Assembly (NCBI GenBank): GCA_045639325.1
Contig: JAZUCU010000042.1
Span: 1 to 64,000 of the forward strand
DNA length: 64,000 nt
Reading direction: 5' to 3'
Source of the DNA: RGIG8244 sp045639325
GTDB lineage: Bacteria > Verrucomicrobiota > Lentisphaeria > Victivallales > UBA1829
A model generated the notes under the pieces. The model saw nothing but the letters and a program-made list of their open reading frames with translations, searched no databases and was not told the DNA's origin. The stretch's first letter is position 1. Each line of letters begins with the position of its first letter. The position numbers and the translations under genes are program-made. This document shows, piece after piece, positions 53,106-61,353 of the stretch.

Positions 53106-54173
53106 ATGGCAGATTTTCAATTTACAGGCATAGAGAAATCATTTACCAAAGGCGTGCCCGTCCTGAGCGGTTTGGATTTGACGGTGAAAAGCGGAGAACT
53201 GTTTTTCCTGCTTGGTCCTTCCGGATGCGGAAAATCCACGCTGCTGCGCATCGCGGCAGGTTTGTACGATCCGGATAAAGGTGATGTGATGCTTGACGGC
53301 AAATCCATTCTCGGTTTGCCGCCGGAAAAACGCAATACTCCGATGGTGTTTCAGAATTATGCTCTCTGGCCTCACATGGATGTGTTTGAAAATGTGGCGT
53401 TCGGTTTGCGTGCAAGAAAAGAAAAAAGTGCGCAGATCAAAGAAAAAGTCGATCAGGTATTGGAATCCGTCCGCATGAGTGAATACCGGAACCGGAAAGT
53501 GACGGCATTATCCGGCGGTCAGCAGCAGCGCGTCGCTTTGGCTCGTGCCCTTGTGCTGGAGCCTTCCGTTTTGCTGTTGGATGAACCCCTTTCCAATCTG
53601 GATGCAAAGCTCCGGGATGTGATGCGTTCTGAAATCCGCAATATCTGTAAATCCAGAGGCTTGACCGCAATCTATGTGACCCATGACCGTCGGGAAGCAT
53701 TGGGAATGGCCGACCGGATTGCCGTCATGAAAGACGGTAAGTTCCGTCAGATCGGTACCCCGCGTGAAATCTATCAGCGTCCGGTGGATCATTTTACGGC
53801 ATCCTTCCTTGGCGATGCTAATTTCCTTTCCGGCCGTTGTCTGGAAAAACGTAATGAATTTGCCAAGTTTGCTACATCATGCGGAGAAATGCTTGCGGTT
53901 GCCGATGGTTCCGTGGAAGTTGGCAAAGAATATGATTTGATGTTCCGCCCGGAAGCCGTAAAGATGGATGTGGAATCCGAACGTGCCAATTCTTTCAAAG
54001 CTGTCGTGAAAGAAAGCATGTACCTCGGGGAAATCACCCAGATGTCATTGGAATGTGGTGACTTCCGTTTTGAAGCCGGCGAACAGGCTGCACCGGAACG
54101 GACAGCAGGCATGGAACTCCGGGTGGCAATCCCTGCCGAACACCTGATTTGCCTCGGTAAAGCGGAGGATTGA
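53106..54173 (+). CDS. ABC importer ATP-binding protein, FbpC/PotA type
   Basis: 355 residues: Walker A GPSGCGKST, Q-loop VFQNYALWPH, signature LSGGQQQRVALARAL, Walker B LLLDEPLSNLDAKLR, switch His in YVTHDRREALG. A TOBE-like regulatory domain follows from about 240 (FLGDANFLSGRCLE, LMFRPEAVKM). This is the CUT1/FbpC/PotA class that drives import of ferric ion, polyamines, phosphonates or similar. First of three genes with the binding protein four bases downstream. It may be read through from the OLD-like gene, which ends 34 bases upstream. Confidence 0.92.
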   Translation: MADFQFTGIEKSFTKGVPVLSGLDLTVKSGELFFLLGPSGCGKSTLLRIAAGLYDPDKGDVMLDGKSILGLPPEKRNTPMVFQNYALWPHMDVFENVAFGLRARKEKSAQIKEKVDQVLESVRMSEYRNRKVTALSGGQQQRVALARALVLEPSVLLLDEPLSNLDAKLRDVMRSEIRNICKSRGLTAIYVTHDRREALGMADRIAVMKDGKFRQIGTPREIYQRPVDHFTASFLGDANFLSGRCLEKRNEFAKFATSCGEMLAVADGSVEVGKEYDLMFRPEAVKMDVESERANSFKAVVKESMYLGEITQMSLECGDFRFEAGEQAAPERTAGMELRVAIPAEHLICLGKAED

Positions 54174-54177
54174 TCTT

Positions 54178-55743
54178 ATGTGGAAACGTGCATTTTTTGC
54201 AGTGCTGCCGTTGGCATTGCTGCTGATATTGCCCTTTGCGCTGCGTCCGTCTTCCCCGGTCAATACGGAAAACGGGCAGCAGGAAGCCGATCAGCTTGTG
54301 ATTGTTACACCTCATACGGAGCAGATCCGGTATGAATTCGACCATGCATTCCGCAAGCATTATCAGAAAAAATATGGCAAAGATGTCAAAATCGATTGGC
54401 GTAATGTTGGCGGTACATCGGACATTGTCCGCTATATCGCAGACCGTTTTGAAGCGGCATTCCGTCTGGAATACGAAAAAAGCGGAAAAGAATGGAATGA
54501 TCAGGTCGCAAAGAATTACAAAAATTACCGTGTCGATCCGAAAAAGTGCGAAGAACGGAACATGTTCCTGAATTCGTCCTGCGGAATCGGTATTGATATT
54601 TTCTTCGGCGGCGGCTCGTACGACCATAACCGGTTCGGCAGAATCGGAATCGCTGTCCCCGGCGGCGTGGAGAAACGGCATCCGGAATGGTTCCGCGATA
54701 CGGTGTTCCCGGTTGGTCATGCGGGGGAAACTTTGCGTGATCCCCAGGGACGTTATTACGGCGTGTGCCTTTCTTCCTTCGGCGTCGCCTACAATCCGGA
54801 CCGGTTCCGCGATCTCGGTTTAGCAGCTCCGAAAGGCTGGAAAGACCTGACCGATCCCCGTTTATTCCGTTTGACGGAAGTTGCAGACCCGACGAAATCC
54901 GGATCCATCACCAAGTGTTATGAGATGATTATTCAGCAGTGCATGATGGAATCAGCCAAAGATTTGAACAAAGGCTGGGCGGATGGCTTGATGCGTGTGA
55001 AACTCATCGCCGCCAATTCCCGCTGCATTACCGACAGTGCCGGTAAACTGGTGCGCGATGTTTCATCCGGTGCCGCTGCCGCCGGTATGTGTATTGACTT
55101 TTACGGTTTTTCCGAAGCCGCATTTACCAAAAAACTTTCCCGTGGCGAAGACCGGTTGATTTATGTGATGCCGGAAAATGGTTCCTGTGTCAGTGCCGAC
55201 CCCGTACAGATGTTACGCGGTGCTCCGAACCGGAAAGTGGCGGAGGAATTCCTTGATTTCCTGTTGTCGGAAGAAGGTCAATCCATCTGGTTGAAAAAGG
55301 CGGGAACAACGAACGGTCCGGTGCGTACAGCATTGCTTCGTCCCGGTGTCCGCAAAGATGTATTGGATAAAGTTCCGTTGGCGGAAAATTCCCTTTCCGG
55401 CTACAATCCTTACCGTTCCAGCGGGACATTCCAGTATCGCGGCGATTGGACGGGACGTTATTTCAGTCTGATCCGTGTTCTGATCAAATGTATTGCCCTT
55501 GACCCGATCGATGATTTGCAGCTTGCCTGGCAGGCCGTGATTGAGAATGGAGGGCCGGACGCGAATCCGGAAGCGATGGCATTGATCCGGAAATTGCCCT
55601 TTGAATTTTCCGAAGCCTCGGCAGCATCAAAAAAACTTTCCGGAACGGCAGCCGAAGCAGCAGCGGTACGACGTCAATGGATGGAAGAAGCGGCGGCAAA
55701 TTATCGTAAGGCTGCGGCATTAGCGAAAGGCGGTAAAAAATGA
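54178..55743 (+). CDS. Large membrane-anchored extracellular solute-binding protein
   Basis: 521 residues, much larger than the 330-350 of FbpA-type proteins. A hydrophobic segment at 5-22 has no lipobox cysteine and no clear cleavage site, so it may stay anchored. The class 2 periplasmic-binding pattern is visible (LVIVTPHTEQIRYEFDHAF, GVAYNPDRFRDLGLAAPKGWKDL, MPENGSCVSADPVQML, FLDFLLSEEGQSIW). The extra length lies in an insertion near 55-125 and a helical tail after about 440. The solute (ferric ion, a metal chelate or a phosphonate) cannot be read. Its stop overlaps the permease start (ATGA). Confidence 0.85.
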   Translation: MWKRAFFAVLPLALLLILPFALRPSSPVNTENGQQEADQLVIVTPHTEQIRYEFDHAFRKHYQKKYGKDVKIDWRNVGGTSDIVRYIADRFEAAFRLEYEKSGKEWNDQVAKNYKNYRVDPKKCEERNMFLNSSCGIGIDIFFGGGSYDHNRFGRIGIAVPGGVEKRHPEWFRDTVFPVGHAGETLRDPQGRYYGVCLSSFGVAYNPDRFRDLGLAAPKGWKDLTDPRLFRLTEVADPTKSGSITKCYEMIIQQCMMESAKDLNKGWADGLMRVKLIAANSRCITDSAGKLVRDVSSGAAAAGMCIDFYGFSEAAFTKKLSRGEDRLIYVMPENGSCVSADPVQMLRGAPNRKVAEEFLDFLLSEEGQSIWLKKAGTTNGPVRTALLRPGVRKDVLDKVPLAENSLSGYNPYRSSGTFQYRGDWTGRYFSLIRVLIKCIALDPIDDLQLAWQAVIENGGPDANPEAMALIRKLPFEFSEASAASKKLSGTAAEAAAVRRQWMEEAAANYRKAAALAKGGKK

Positions 55744-57413
55744 AACATATATCCATAGCAAAAACCGCCGGTGCGGTGTTCCTGACTGTATTCTTCTGTC
55801 TCTTTCTTTTTGTTCCGCTCTGGACCGTGTTGGAACAAGGACTCGACTGGAAAGTGATGACGGAAGTCTGTCGTAATCAGCTGTATCTGGAAGGGATTTG
55901 GAATTCTTTGCGGATCAGTGTAGTTACTACGCTTTTTGTGTTCCTGTTCTCCTTCCCGCTGGCATTGCTTTATGACCGTTATGAATTTCCCTGGAAAGGT
56001 GCTTGCCCTGCGCTCATGATGGCGCCGATGATTCTGCCGCCCTTTGTTGGTGCGCTGGGATTTCAGCAGATCCTGGGGCATTATGGTGTATTGAATACTA
56101 TTCTCGCTCATTTCTCCATTGCTCCGATCGATTTTCTCGGTGGTGATGGCAAGTTCTGGAGCATTTGTGTGATGGAGGCGTTACACCTTTATCCGATTGT
56201 GTATCTGAATTTGGTGACAGCATTGGCTAATCAGGATCCGCAGTTGATGGATGCCGCCCGGAATATGGGGATTTCTCCCTGGGATCGTTTCCGCCGGATC
56301 ACATTGCCTTTGACAAAACCCGGTATTCTTGCCGGCGGCAGTATTGTGCTGATTTGGAGCTTTACCGAGTTGGGGACGCCCCTCATGTTCGGCTATAATA
56401 CCGTGACACCTGTCCAAGTCTTCAACGGCATTACGGAGCTCGGGACCAATCCGTCTGCGTATACATTGGTGATTGTGATGCTCGTCTTCTCCACACTTCT
56501 GTATCTTTTTGCCCGGTTGATGCTTGGAACTTCCAACGATTCCTTTACAGCGAAAGGCAATTCCGGGGCAGGGGCAAAGGCGCTGCCGGGCTGGAAACGG
56601 TATTTGCCGACTGGTATTTTCTGCTTGTTCACCTTTATCACGATTCTGCCTCATCTGGCATTGATTTTGACTGCTGGCAGTGAATCCTGGTACCGGACCA
56701 TTCTGCCGCTGCGTTATTCTCTGATTCATTTCCAGAACGCGCTGTCTGACAAATTGGTTGCCCCCAGTATTGTGAACAGTATTGAATATTCGCTGATCGC
56801 AACGGTTCTGGCTGTTGCTGCCGGATTCCTTGCCGCCTGGTGGGCAAAACGTTCCAACAGTTTTCTTGGCAAGATTTTTGACTTGGCCGCCATGCTGCCT
56901 TTGATGATTCCCGGCATCGTGCTTGCCGTGGGATTCCTCGGTATGTCGATCCGTTATTCCTGGGCGCAGAAAATCTTTGATCCCATCAACAATCCGGTTC
57001 TGCTGATTTCTGCCGCGTATGCCATCCGGCGTGTGCCTTATGTACTCCGGGCTGCGGCAAGCGGATTGGAACAGACGCCGATTGAATTGGAAAGTGCAGC
57101 GCGGAATATGGGCGGACGTCCCTTTGCTGTATTGTGGAAAATTTCTCTGCCGTTGATTGCGGCAAACCTGCTGGTGGGCGGTTTGTTTGCGTTCAGCTTC
57201 TCCATGCTGGAAGTTTCGGACTCCCTGCTTTTGGCGCAGAAAACGGAATTTTACCCGATTACGAAAGCTATCTTTGAATTGTCGCAATACTTCGGATCCG
57301 GTCCATGTGTAGCGGCGGCGTTCGGTGTGTGGGCGATGGCATTTCTTGCTGCGGCATTGATTGCGGCATCTGCCATGCTCGGGAAGAAATTGGGGGCATT
57401 GTTCCGGATGTGA
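55740..57413 (+). CDS. Fused two-domain ABC importer permease, FbpB type
   Basis: 557 residues with about twelve membrane segments in two homologous halves. Each half has an EAA-type loop (DAARNMGISPWDRFRRITLPLT and ESAARNMGGRPFAVLWKI) that docks on the ATPase. A fused permease is the FbpB/CysU-like solution. It completes the three-gene importer with the genes at 53106 and 54178. A 9-bp hairpin spans its stop codon (57404-57430). Confidence 0.92.
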   Translation: MKHISIAKTAGAVFLTVFFCLFLFVPLWTVLEQGLDWKVMTEVCRNQLYLEGIWNSLRISVVTTLFVFLFSFPLALLYDRYEFPWKGACPALMMAPMILPPFVGALGFQQILGHYGVLNTILAHFSIAPIDFLGGDGKFWSICVMEALHLYPIVYLNLVTALANQDPQLMDAARNMGISPWDRFRRITLPLTKPGILAGGSIVLIWSFTELGTPLMFGYNTVTPVQVFNGITELGTNPSAYTLVIVMLVFSTLLYLFARLMLGTSNDSFTAKGNSGAGAKALPGWKRYLPTGIFCLFTFITILPHLALILTAGSESWYRTILPLRYSLIHFQNALSDKLVAPSIVNSIEYSLIATVLAVAAGFLAAWWAKRSNSFLGKIFDLAAMLPLMIPGIVLAVGFLGMSIRYSWAQKIFDPINNPVLLISAAYAIRRVPYVLRAAASGLEQTPIELESAARNMGGRPFAVLWKISLPLIAANLLVGGLFAFSFSMLEVSDSLLLAQKTEFYPITKAIFELSQYFGSGPCVAAAFGVWAMAFLAAALIAASAMLGKKLGALFRM

Positions 57414-57430
57414 TACAAGACCACATCCGG
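57404..57430. other. Hairpin over the permease stop codon
   Basis: CCGGATGTG and its exact complement, nine-base loop, between convergent genes. No T-run follows on either strand, so it is not a standard terminator. It may block exonuclease or assist Rho-dependent ending. Confidence 0.4.
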
Positions 57431-57461
57431 GGGGGATAAAGGGAGAAAAAAATGAGTTCGT

Positions 57462-57962
57462 TTATTTTGCTGTGACTTCAATCAAAACTGCGATTTCGTC
57501 ACAGCAATTTTTTTTCGGGCAAATGGAGCAATCGCTCCAAATCTTCTGGGGAAACATTTCCTTATCGACGGTATGGAATCCCAATTGATGGAAGAAATTA
57601 TCCCGATAGGTCAGAGCGAATACCCGCAAAGGCAGTTCGTCTTTCCGTTCGACTTTAAGATTTTCCAAAAGTGAAGAAACCATTGCAGTCCCCGCACCTT
57701 TACCCAGCATATCTTTGCAGACTGCAAGAGAACGGACTTCAAACAAGCCGTTGCCGTAATTGCGCAAAGCGACACAGCCCGCAAATTTTCCATCCAGTTC
57801 AAGAATGGAGAAATTGGCGATGCGCTCCCGTAAATCCTCCGGAGTCCGCGGGAGCAGCAGTTTCTCTCTTGCATAAACGGCAAGGAGATCATGAATATTC
57901 ATAACATCGGATTCATTCGCTTTACGGAGAGTGAATCCGGCAGGGAAATCATGTCCGGTCAT
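57462..57962 (-). CDS. argA: GNAT acetyltransferase, short N-acetylglutamate-synthase type
   Basis: 166 residues. The GNAT acetyl-CoA loop is VCKDMLGKGAGTAMV (R-x-x-G-x-G/A form). After the core comes FALTYRDNFFHQLGFHTVDKEMFPQKIW and the cysteine-rich tail D-C-S-I-C-P-K-K-N-C-C-D-E-I-A, a pattern I associate with the short, stand-alone ArgA-like enzymes that acetylate glutamate for arginine synthesis. argH is also in this window, which fits. Its start overlaps the accA stop by four bases. The gene symbol is a reasoned guess; a general acetyltransferase remains possible. Confidence 0.7.
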   Translation of the reverse strand: MTGHDFPAGFTLRKANESDVMNIHDLLAVYAREKLLLPRTPEDLRERIANFSILELDGKFAGCVALRNYGNGLFEVRSLAVCKDMLGKGAGTAMVSSLLENLKVERKDELPLRVFALTYRDNFFHQLGFHTVDKEMFPQKIWSDCSICPKKNCCDEIAVLIEVTAK

Positions 57963-58924
57963 TCTGCAGGTTCCTGAAAAAAGTGAATGGAACGGAAACG
58001 TTCATACCGTTGATTTTTCAATTCTTCGGGGGACATCTTCATCAATTTCTGCAATTCGGCGGCAATGCCTTTTTTCAGCATTTCAGCAGCCTGATCGTAG
58101 TTCTTGTGTGCACCGCCGGGAGGTTCCGGGAAAGTTCCGTCGATGATATTCAAACGGAGCAAATCACTGCCGGTCAGGTTGAGTGCCGCAGCGGCTTTTT
58201 CAGAATATGCGCGATCCTTCCAGAGAATGGCAGCACAGCCTTCGGGAGTAATCACAGAGTAATATGCGTTTTCCAACAGGAAGACTTTGTTGCCGACGCC
58301 CAAGCCGAGGGCACCGCCGGAACCGCCTTCACCAATCACAACGCAGAGGATGGGGACGGTGAAAGAGAACATTTCACGCAGATTGACTGCAATCGCTTCG
58401 CCGATGTGACGTTCTTCGGAAGCAACACCGGGGAATGCCCCTGGGGTGTCAATCAAGGTAATGATCGGGCGGTTTGCCAACTGTGCCATTTGCATCAGAC
58501 GCAGAGCCTTGCGGTAACCTTCCGGGTGAGGACAGCCGAAGTTGCGGAACACGCTTTCCTTGGTGTTTCTGCCTTTCTGAGTACCGATAACCATGACAGG
58601 TTCACCGTTCAACTTTGCAAAGCCGCCGACAATCGCCGGGTCATCTGCAAAACGGCGGTCGCCGTGGAATTCAGTAAAATCAGTAAAGATGCGTTCGATA
58701 TAATCGAGGGTATACGGGCGGTTGGGATGCCGTGCCAGCTGGACTTTCTGCCAGGGTGTCAGATTTTCGTATACACTTTTTTTCAGATCTTCGAGTTGTT
58801 TTTTCAACTCGTTGATTTCTTCTTCTGTATGGGTTGTATTACCGCCAACGGGGTTTTCCCAAGCTTCGAGCCGGGCTTCCAGTTCCGCTACCGGTTTTTC
58901 AAATTCCAAAATAACATTTGCCAT
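57959..58924 (-). CDS. accA: Acetyl-CoA carboxylase carboxyltransferase subunit alpha
   Basis: About 321 residues, the usual length. The ATG at 58924 has GGAG nine bases upstream; a TTG-initiated longer form is unlikely. Signature segments: LARHPNRPYTLDYIE, FTEFHGDRRFADDPAIVGG, VIGTQKGRNTKES, FGCPHPEGYRKALRLM, TLIDTPGAFPGVASEERHIGEAIA, IGEGGSGGALGLGVG. With AccD it carboxylates acetyl-CoA for fatty acid synthesis; accD is not nearby. It follows the LysM gene by about 20 bases. Confidence 0.97.
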   Translation of the reverse strand: MANVILEFEKPVAELEARLEAWENPVGGNTTHTEEEINELKKQLEDLKKSVYENLTPWQKVQLARHPNRPYTLDYIERIFTDFTEFHGDRRFADDPAIVGGFAKLNGEPVMVIGTQKGRNTKESVFRNFGCPHPEGYRKALRLMQMAQLANRPIITLIDTPGAFPGVASEERHIGEAIAVNLREMFSFTVPILCVVIGEGGSGGALGLGVGNKVFLLENAYYSVITPEGCAAILWKDRAYSEKAAAALNLTGSDLLRLNIIDGTFPEPPGGAHKNYDQAAEMLKKGIAAELQKLMKMSPEELKNQRYERFRSIHFFQEPAE

Positions 58925-58943
58925 AATTGTTGTCTCCAAAAAA

Positions 58944-60014
58944 TTATTTGGTGATTTCGACCGTCGTATTGGACGGAATCAATTTATAAAGTTCCTGAAT
59001 TTCGGGTTCCGTCAGAGAATACCAAACTTCGCTCCGTTCGGTTGTTCTTGTTCTGCCATGTAGTGCAGTACGCTTGCCGGCAGCATCGCCGGTTTCGCCT
59101 GCAAGGACCATGATGCGGGATCCGAGGGGATTTTCTGTAATCCCGCCACGCAACGTACGGTTACCCTGTTTCCAGGAAGGATTTATTTGTTTACGATGAA
59201 CCTTGTAGACTCCGGGCAAAGTTTCTTTTGCACGGTCTGCAATTTCCAACGGGTAAATCTTGAAAAGACGTCCATTGCTGTAAAGCAGCAGACGTTTTGT
59301 TCCACATTCAAGGCGGATGCGCCAGGCACTGCGGGGGATCCGCAATTTCTGTCCGATACGCAAATTATGGGTCGTCAACTGATTGACTTCCATCAAATCT
59401 TTCACGGTTGTGGAATTCTTTGATGCAATCTTGGAAAGCATATCGCCGCGGCGGACAACATGTTCACCCCATTCTGCCGGATCGGAGCCCTGATAATACA
59501 GTTTCATATTGGAATCGCCCAGAATCTGACATGCTTTATTGTAAAGGGGATGTCCCGGCTGAATCGCCATTTTATCCAGAAATAATCGCATGGCATTACG
59601 TGCATTGACGTAATTATTTTCGCCGAAAGCACGGAGTCCGGCATTATAAACACGCAATTCGTTCGGGGTGACAGTCACGGGTTGGATAACTGTTGTTTCG
59701 GTTGCAGGCTTTGCTTGTTCGGACTGAACCGGAGTTGTTTTTACCTGCTTTTCCGGCTGTTGGATAACGGGTTGAGTTTTTGTTTCAACTTTATTTCCGG
59801 CGACAGTGGCATCGCTTTCTTTTTCGTTGAGCTGTTTGACAAGAAAGAAAATCCAGACCAGGACACTGGCCAGGACGAGGACACATAAAGAGTAGATGAA
59901 AAACACCAGACCGCTGTTCTTTCTGCGTGAATTACTCCACGCGGAAGCGCGCCCCGGTTTGCCCCGCTGATCAATGGGGCGTCCTCTGTATGTATATGTC
60001 AGTTTTTTCTGCAT
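58944..60014 (-). CDS. Membrane LysM protein with L,D-transpeptidase-like domain lacking the catalytic Cys
   Basis: 356 residues from the ATG at 60014 (AAGGA eight bases upstream). Basic cytoplasmic start, one membrane helix (36-58), a Pro/Gln/Thr-rich spacer, a short helical-repeat-like region (115-170), LysM (about 185-227, HVVRRGDMLSKIASKNSTTV), then a YkuD-like fold (231-354) with the CGTKRLLLYSNGRLFKIYPLEI start, GGITENPLGSR, ALHG (His319) and the end LIPSNTTVEI. The usual S-x-G-C-I/V-R motif after the His is absent; the stretch reads TTERSEVWYSLTEPEI, with no cysteine. A peptidoglycan-binding pseudoenzyme is the likely reading. Confidence 0.8.
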   Translation of the reverse strand: MQKKLTYTYRGRPIDQRGKPGRASAWSNSRRKNSGLVFFIYSLCVLVLASVLVWIFFLVKQLNEKESDATVAGNKVETKTQPVIQQPEKQVKTTPVQSEQAKPATETTVIQPVTVTPNELRVYNAGLRAFGENNYVNARNAMRLFLDKMAIQPGHPLYNKACQILGDSNMKLYYQGSDPAEWGEHVVRRGDMLSKIASKNSTTVKDLMEVNQLTTHNLRIGQKLRIPRSAWRIRLECGTKRLLLYSNGRLFKIYPLEIADRAKETLPGVYKVHRKQINPSWKQGNRTLRGGITENPLGSRIMVLAGETGDAAGKRTALHGRTRTTERSEVWYSLTEPEIQELYKLIPSNTTVEITK

Positions 60015-60048
60015 GATCCGTATCCTTGTAAAAAATACAACCTTTTTA

Positions 60049-60077
60049 AATATACACCCGAAATACGTAATAATCAA
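60049..60077 (-). promoter_or_regulatory. Promoter of the LysM-accA-acetyltransferase operon
   Basis: Minus strand TTGATT, 17 bases, TATATT, 35 bases before the LysM gene start and just after the psd terminator. Confidence 0.5.
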
Positions 60078-60098
60078 ATAACAGTTGGCTCATAACTT

Positions 60099-60130
60099 AA
60101 AAAAAGACCGATATTTTTTTATTTTATCGG
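60099..60130 (-). terminator. Terminator overlapping the psd stop
   Basis: CCGATA (60108-60113) pairs with TATCGG (60125-60130); on the minus strand a TC then seven T follow. The psd stop codon lies in the loop. Confidence 0.55.
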
Positions 60131-61006
60131 ATATCCGAGGCATTCTCCGCATTTTACAAGCGTTTCCATGCCCTCTGATGAATACCGGATCAGGTCTTCC
60201 GCAAAACAGAATTTCTCTTTTTCCATAATCAGAATGACCGTCGAGCCGCCAAACTTGAAATAGCCTTTTTCGTCCATGCGCTTATGTTCACCACATCCGC
60301 CGGTCGGCACCATGGTGCCGACACCGAATGCGCCAACTTCCAACATCCACACTGTGCCGAATAATTCGGAGTCCAGTTTCGTGATACAGCGGGCATTTTC
60401 CACAAAAAGATCCGGGCGTTTCTTCAACGCAATGGGGTTGACGGAATGATATTTTCCCGGAATCCGTACCGGCATTGTTGCCTGACGGCATGCACAGGGA
60501 TAATGATATCTGTGATAATCCACCGGAGCCAGACGCAGAACGGCGGCAGCATATTCTTTTTCCGGCAGGTCTCCTCCGCACAATTCGGATAAAGTCCGTT
60601 TTGCGCCTTTGACCGGAACGGGATCGGATGCCTTGATGGAGGGATAAACAAGAAGCCGTCCGTCACCCGGAGAGATAAAGACCGATTCATCTGCCGGGAC
60701 CGGGCGTGCACCGGGCTTGAGGTGGCGGGTGAAGAATTCGTTGAATGAGGCATATTCGCTGACCGGTTTTTCTGCTTCATCCGGGTTGCATCCCGGGATG
60801 GATGCCAGAGATTGGATTGCTTTCTTTGATGCAGTGGAATCGTAATATTTTCCCATGAGAGAGGAAAGCCATCCATTGCGGAAAAGGACACACCAGAGCG
60901 ATCTGCCCAAAGCGGTTTCATAAGCAAATTTCAGTGCACCGTCACCCATTACGGATTCGGTACAGCGTTCGCCGGTTTTGCGTAAAATGTAAGATACAGT
61001 TCCCAT
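60119..61006 (-). CDS. psd: Phosphatidylserine decarboxylase
   Basis: 295 residues. Makes phosphatidylethanolamine from phosphatidylserine at the inner membrane, using a pyruvoyl group made by self-cleavage. The cleavage site is visible as KFGGSTV with Ser255. Other motifs: FNEFFTRHLKPGARPV, SPGDGRLLVYP, LAPVDYHRYHYPC, and VGAFGVGTMVP. The Cys-rich YHYPCAC and the GG before ST resemble the clostridial type. pssA is not adjacent. It follows the C_GCAxxG_C_C gene by six bases. Confidence 0.94.
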   Translation of the reverse strand: MGTVSYILRKTGERCTESVMGDGALKFAYETALGRSLWCVLFRNGWLSSLMGKYYDSTASKKAIQSLASIPGCNPDEAEKPVSEYASFNEFFTRHLKPGARPVPADESVFISPGDGRLLVYPSIKASDPVPVKGAKRTLSELCGGDLPEKEYAAAVLRLAPVDYHRYHYPCACRQATMPVRIPGKYHSVNPIALKKRPDLFVENARCITKLDSELFGTVWMLEVGAFGVGTMVPTGGCGEHKRMDEKGYFKFGGSTVILIMEKEKFCFAEDLIRYSSEGMETLVKCGECLGYPIK

Positions 61007-61012
61007 TGTTTT

Positions 61013-61330
61013 TCACCCGTAATATTTTTCAGAAAGAGCGGCGGCATTTTTTACACAATCAACACAAGTCATACCCTTCTGTTTCAAATCTGCGCAGAGA
61101 ATGGAACCGTATGTTTGTTTGAATTCCTGAATGAGTGCATCTCTTTTTTCTTCCGGAAGCAGTTGTGCGGCACCCCAGACTGCACCGCAAATGCCATCGG
61201 GAGCACGTCCGCCGCCGCAGGTCGCCATCGCCATTTTCAAATCTTCGCGTCCGGCGCCGCAAACGACAGCCTGTGCACAGTTATGTTGTTTCGGAACAGC
61301 TGTAAATAATTCTACTGCATTGTTTTTCAT
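61013..61330 (-). CDS. C_GCAxxG_C_C-family redox protein
   Basis: About 105 residues from the ATG at 61330 with AAGGA upstream; the longer open frame lies in folC. Conserved cysteines stand in NCAQAVVCGAG, TCGGGRAPDGICGAVWGA, and C-A-D-L-K-Q-K-G-M-T-C-V-D-C. The family is found in anaerobes and is thought to handle metal or electron transfer, but its biochemistry is unsettled. It lies between folC (23 bases) and psd, in the same operon. It supports an anaerobic host. Confidence 0.85.
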   Translation of the reverse strand: MKNNAVELFTAVPKQHNCAQAVVCGAGREDLKMAMATCGGGRAPDGICGAVWGAAQLLPEEKRDALIQEFKQTYGSILCADLKQKGMTCVDCVKNAAALSEKYYG

Positions 61331-61353
61331 AATGTGTTGTTCCTTTCTTGAAT

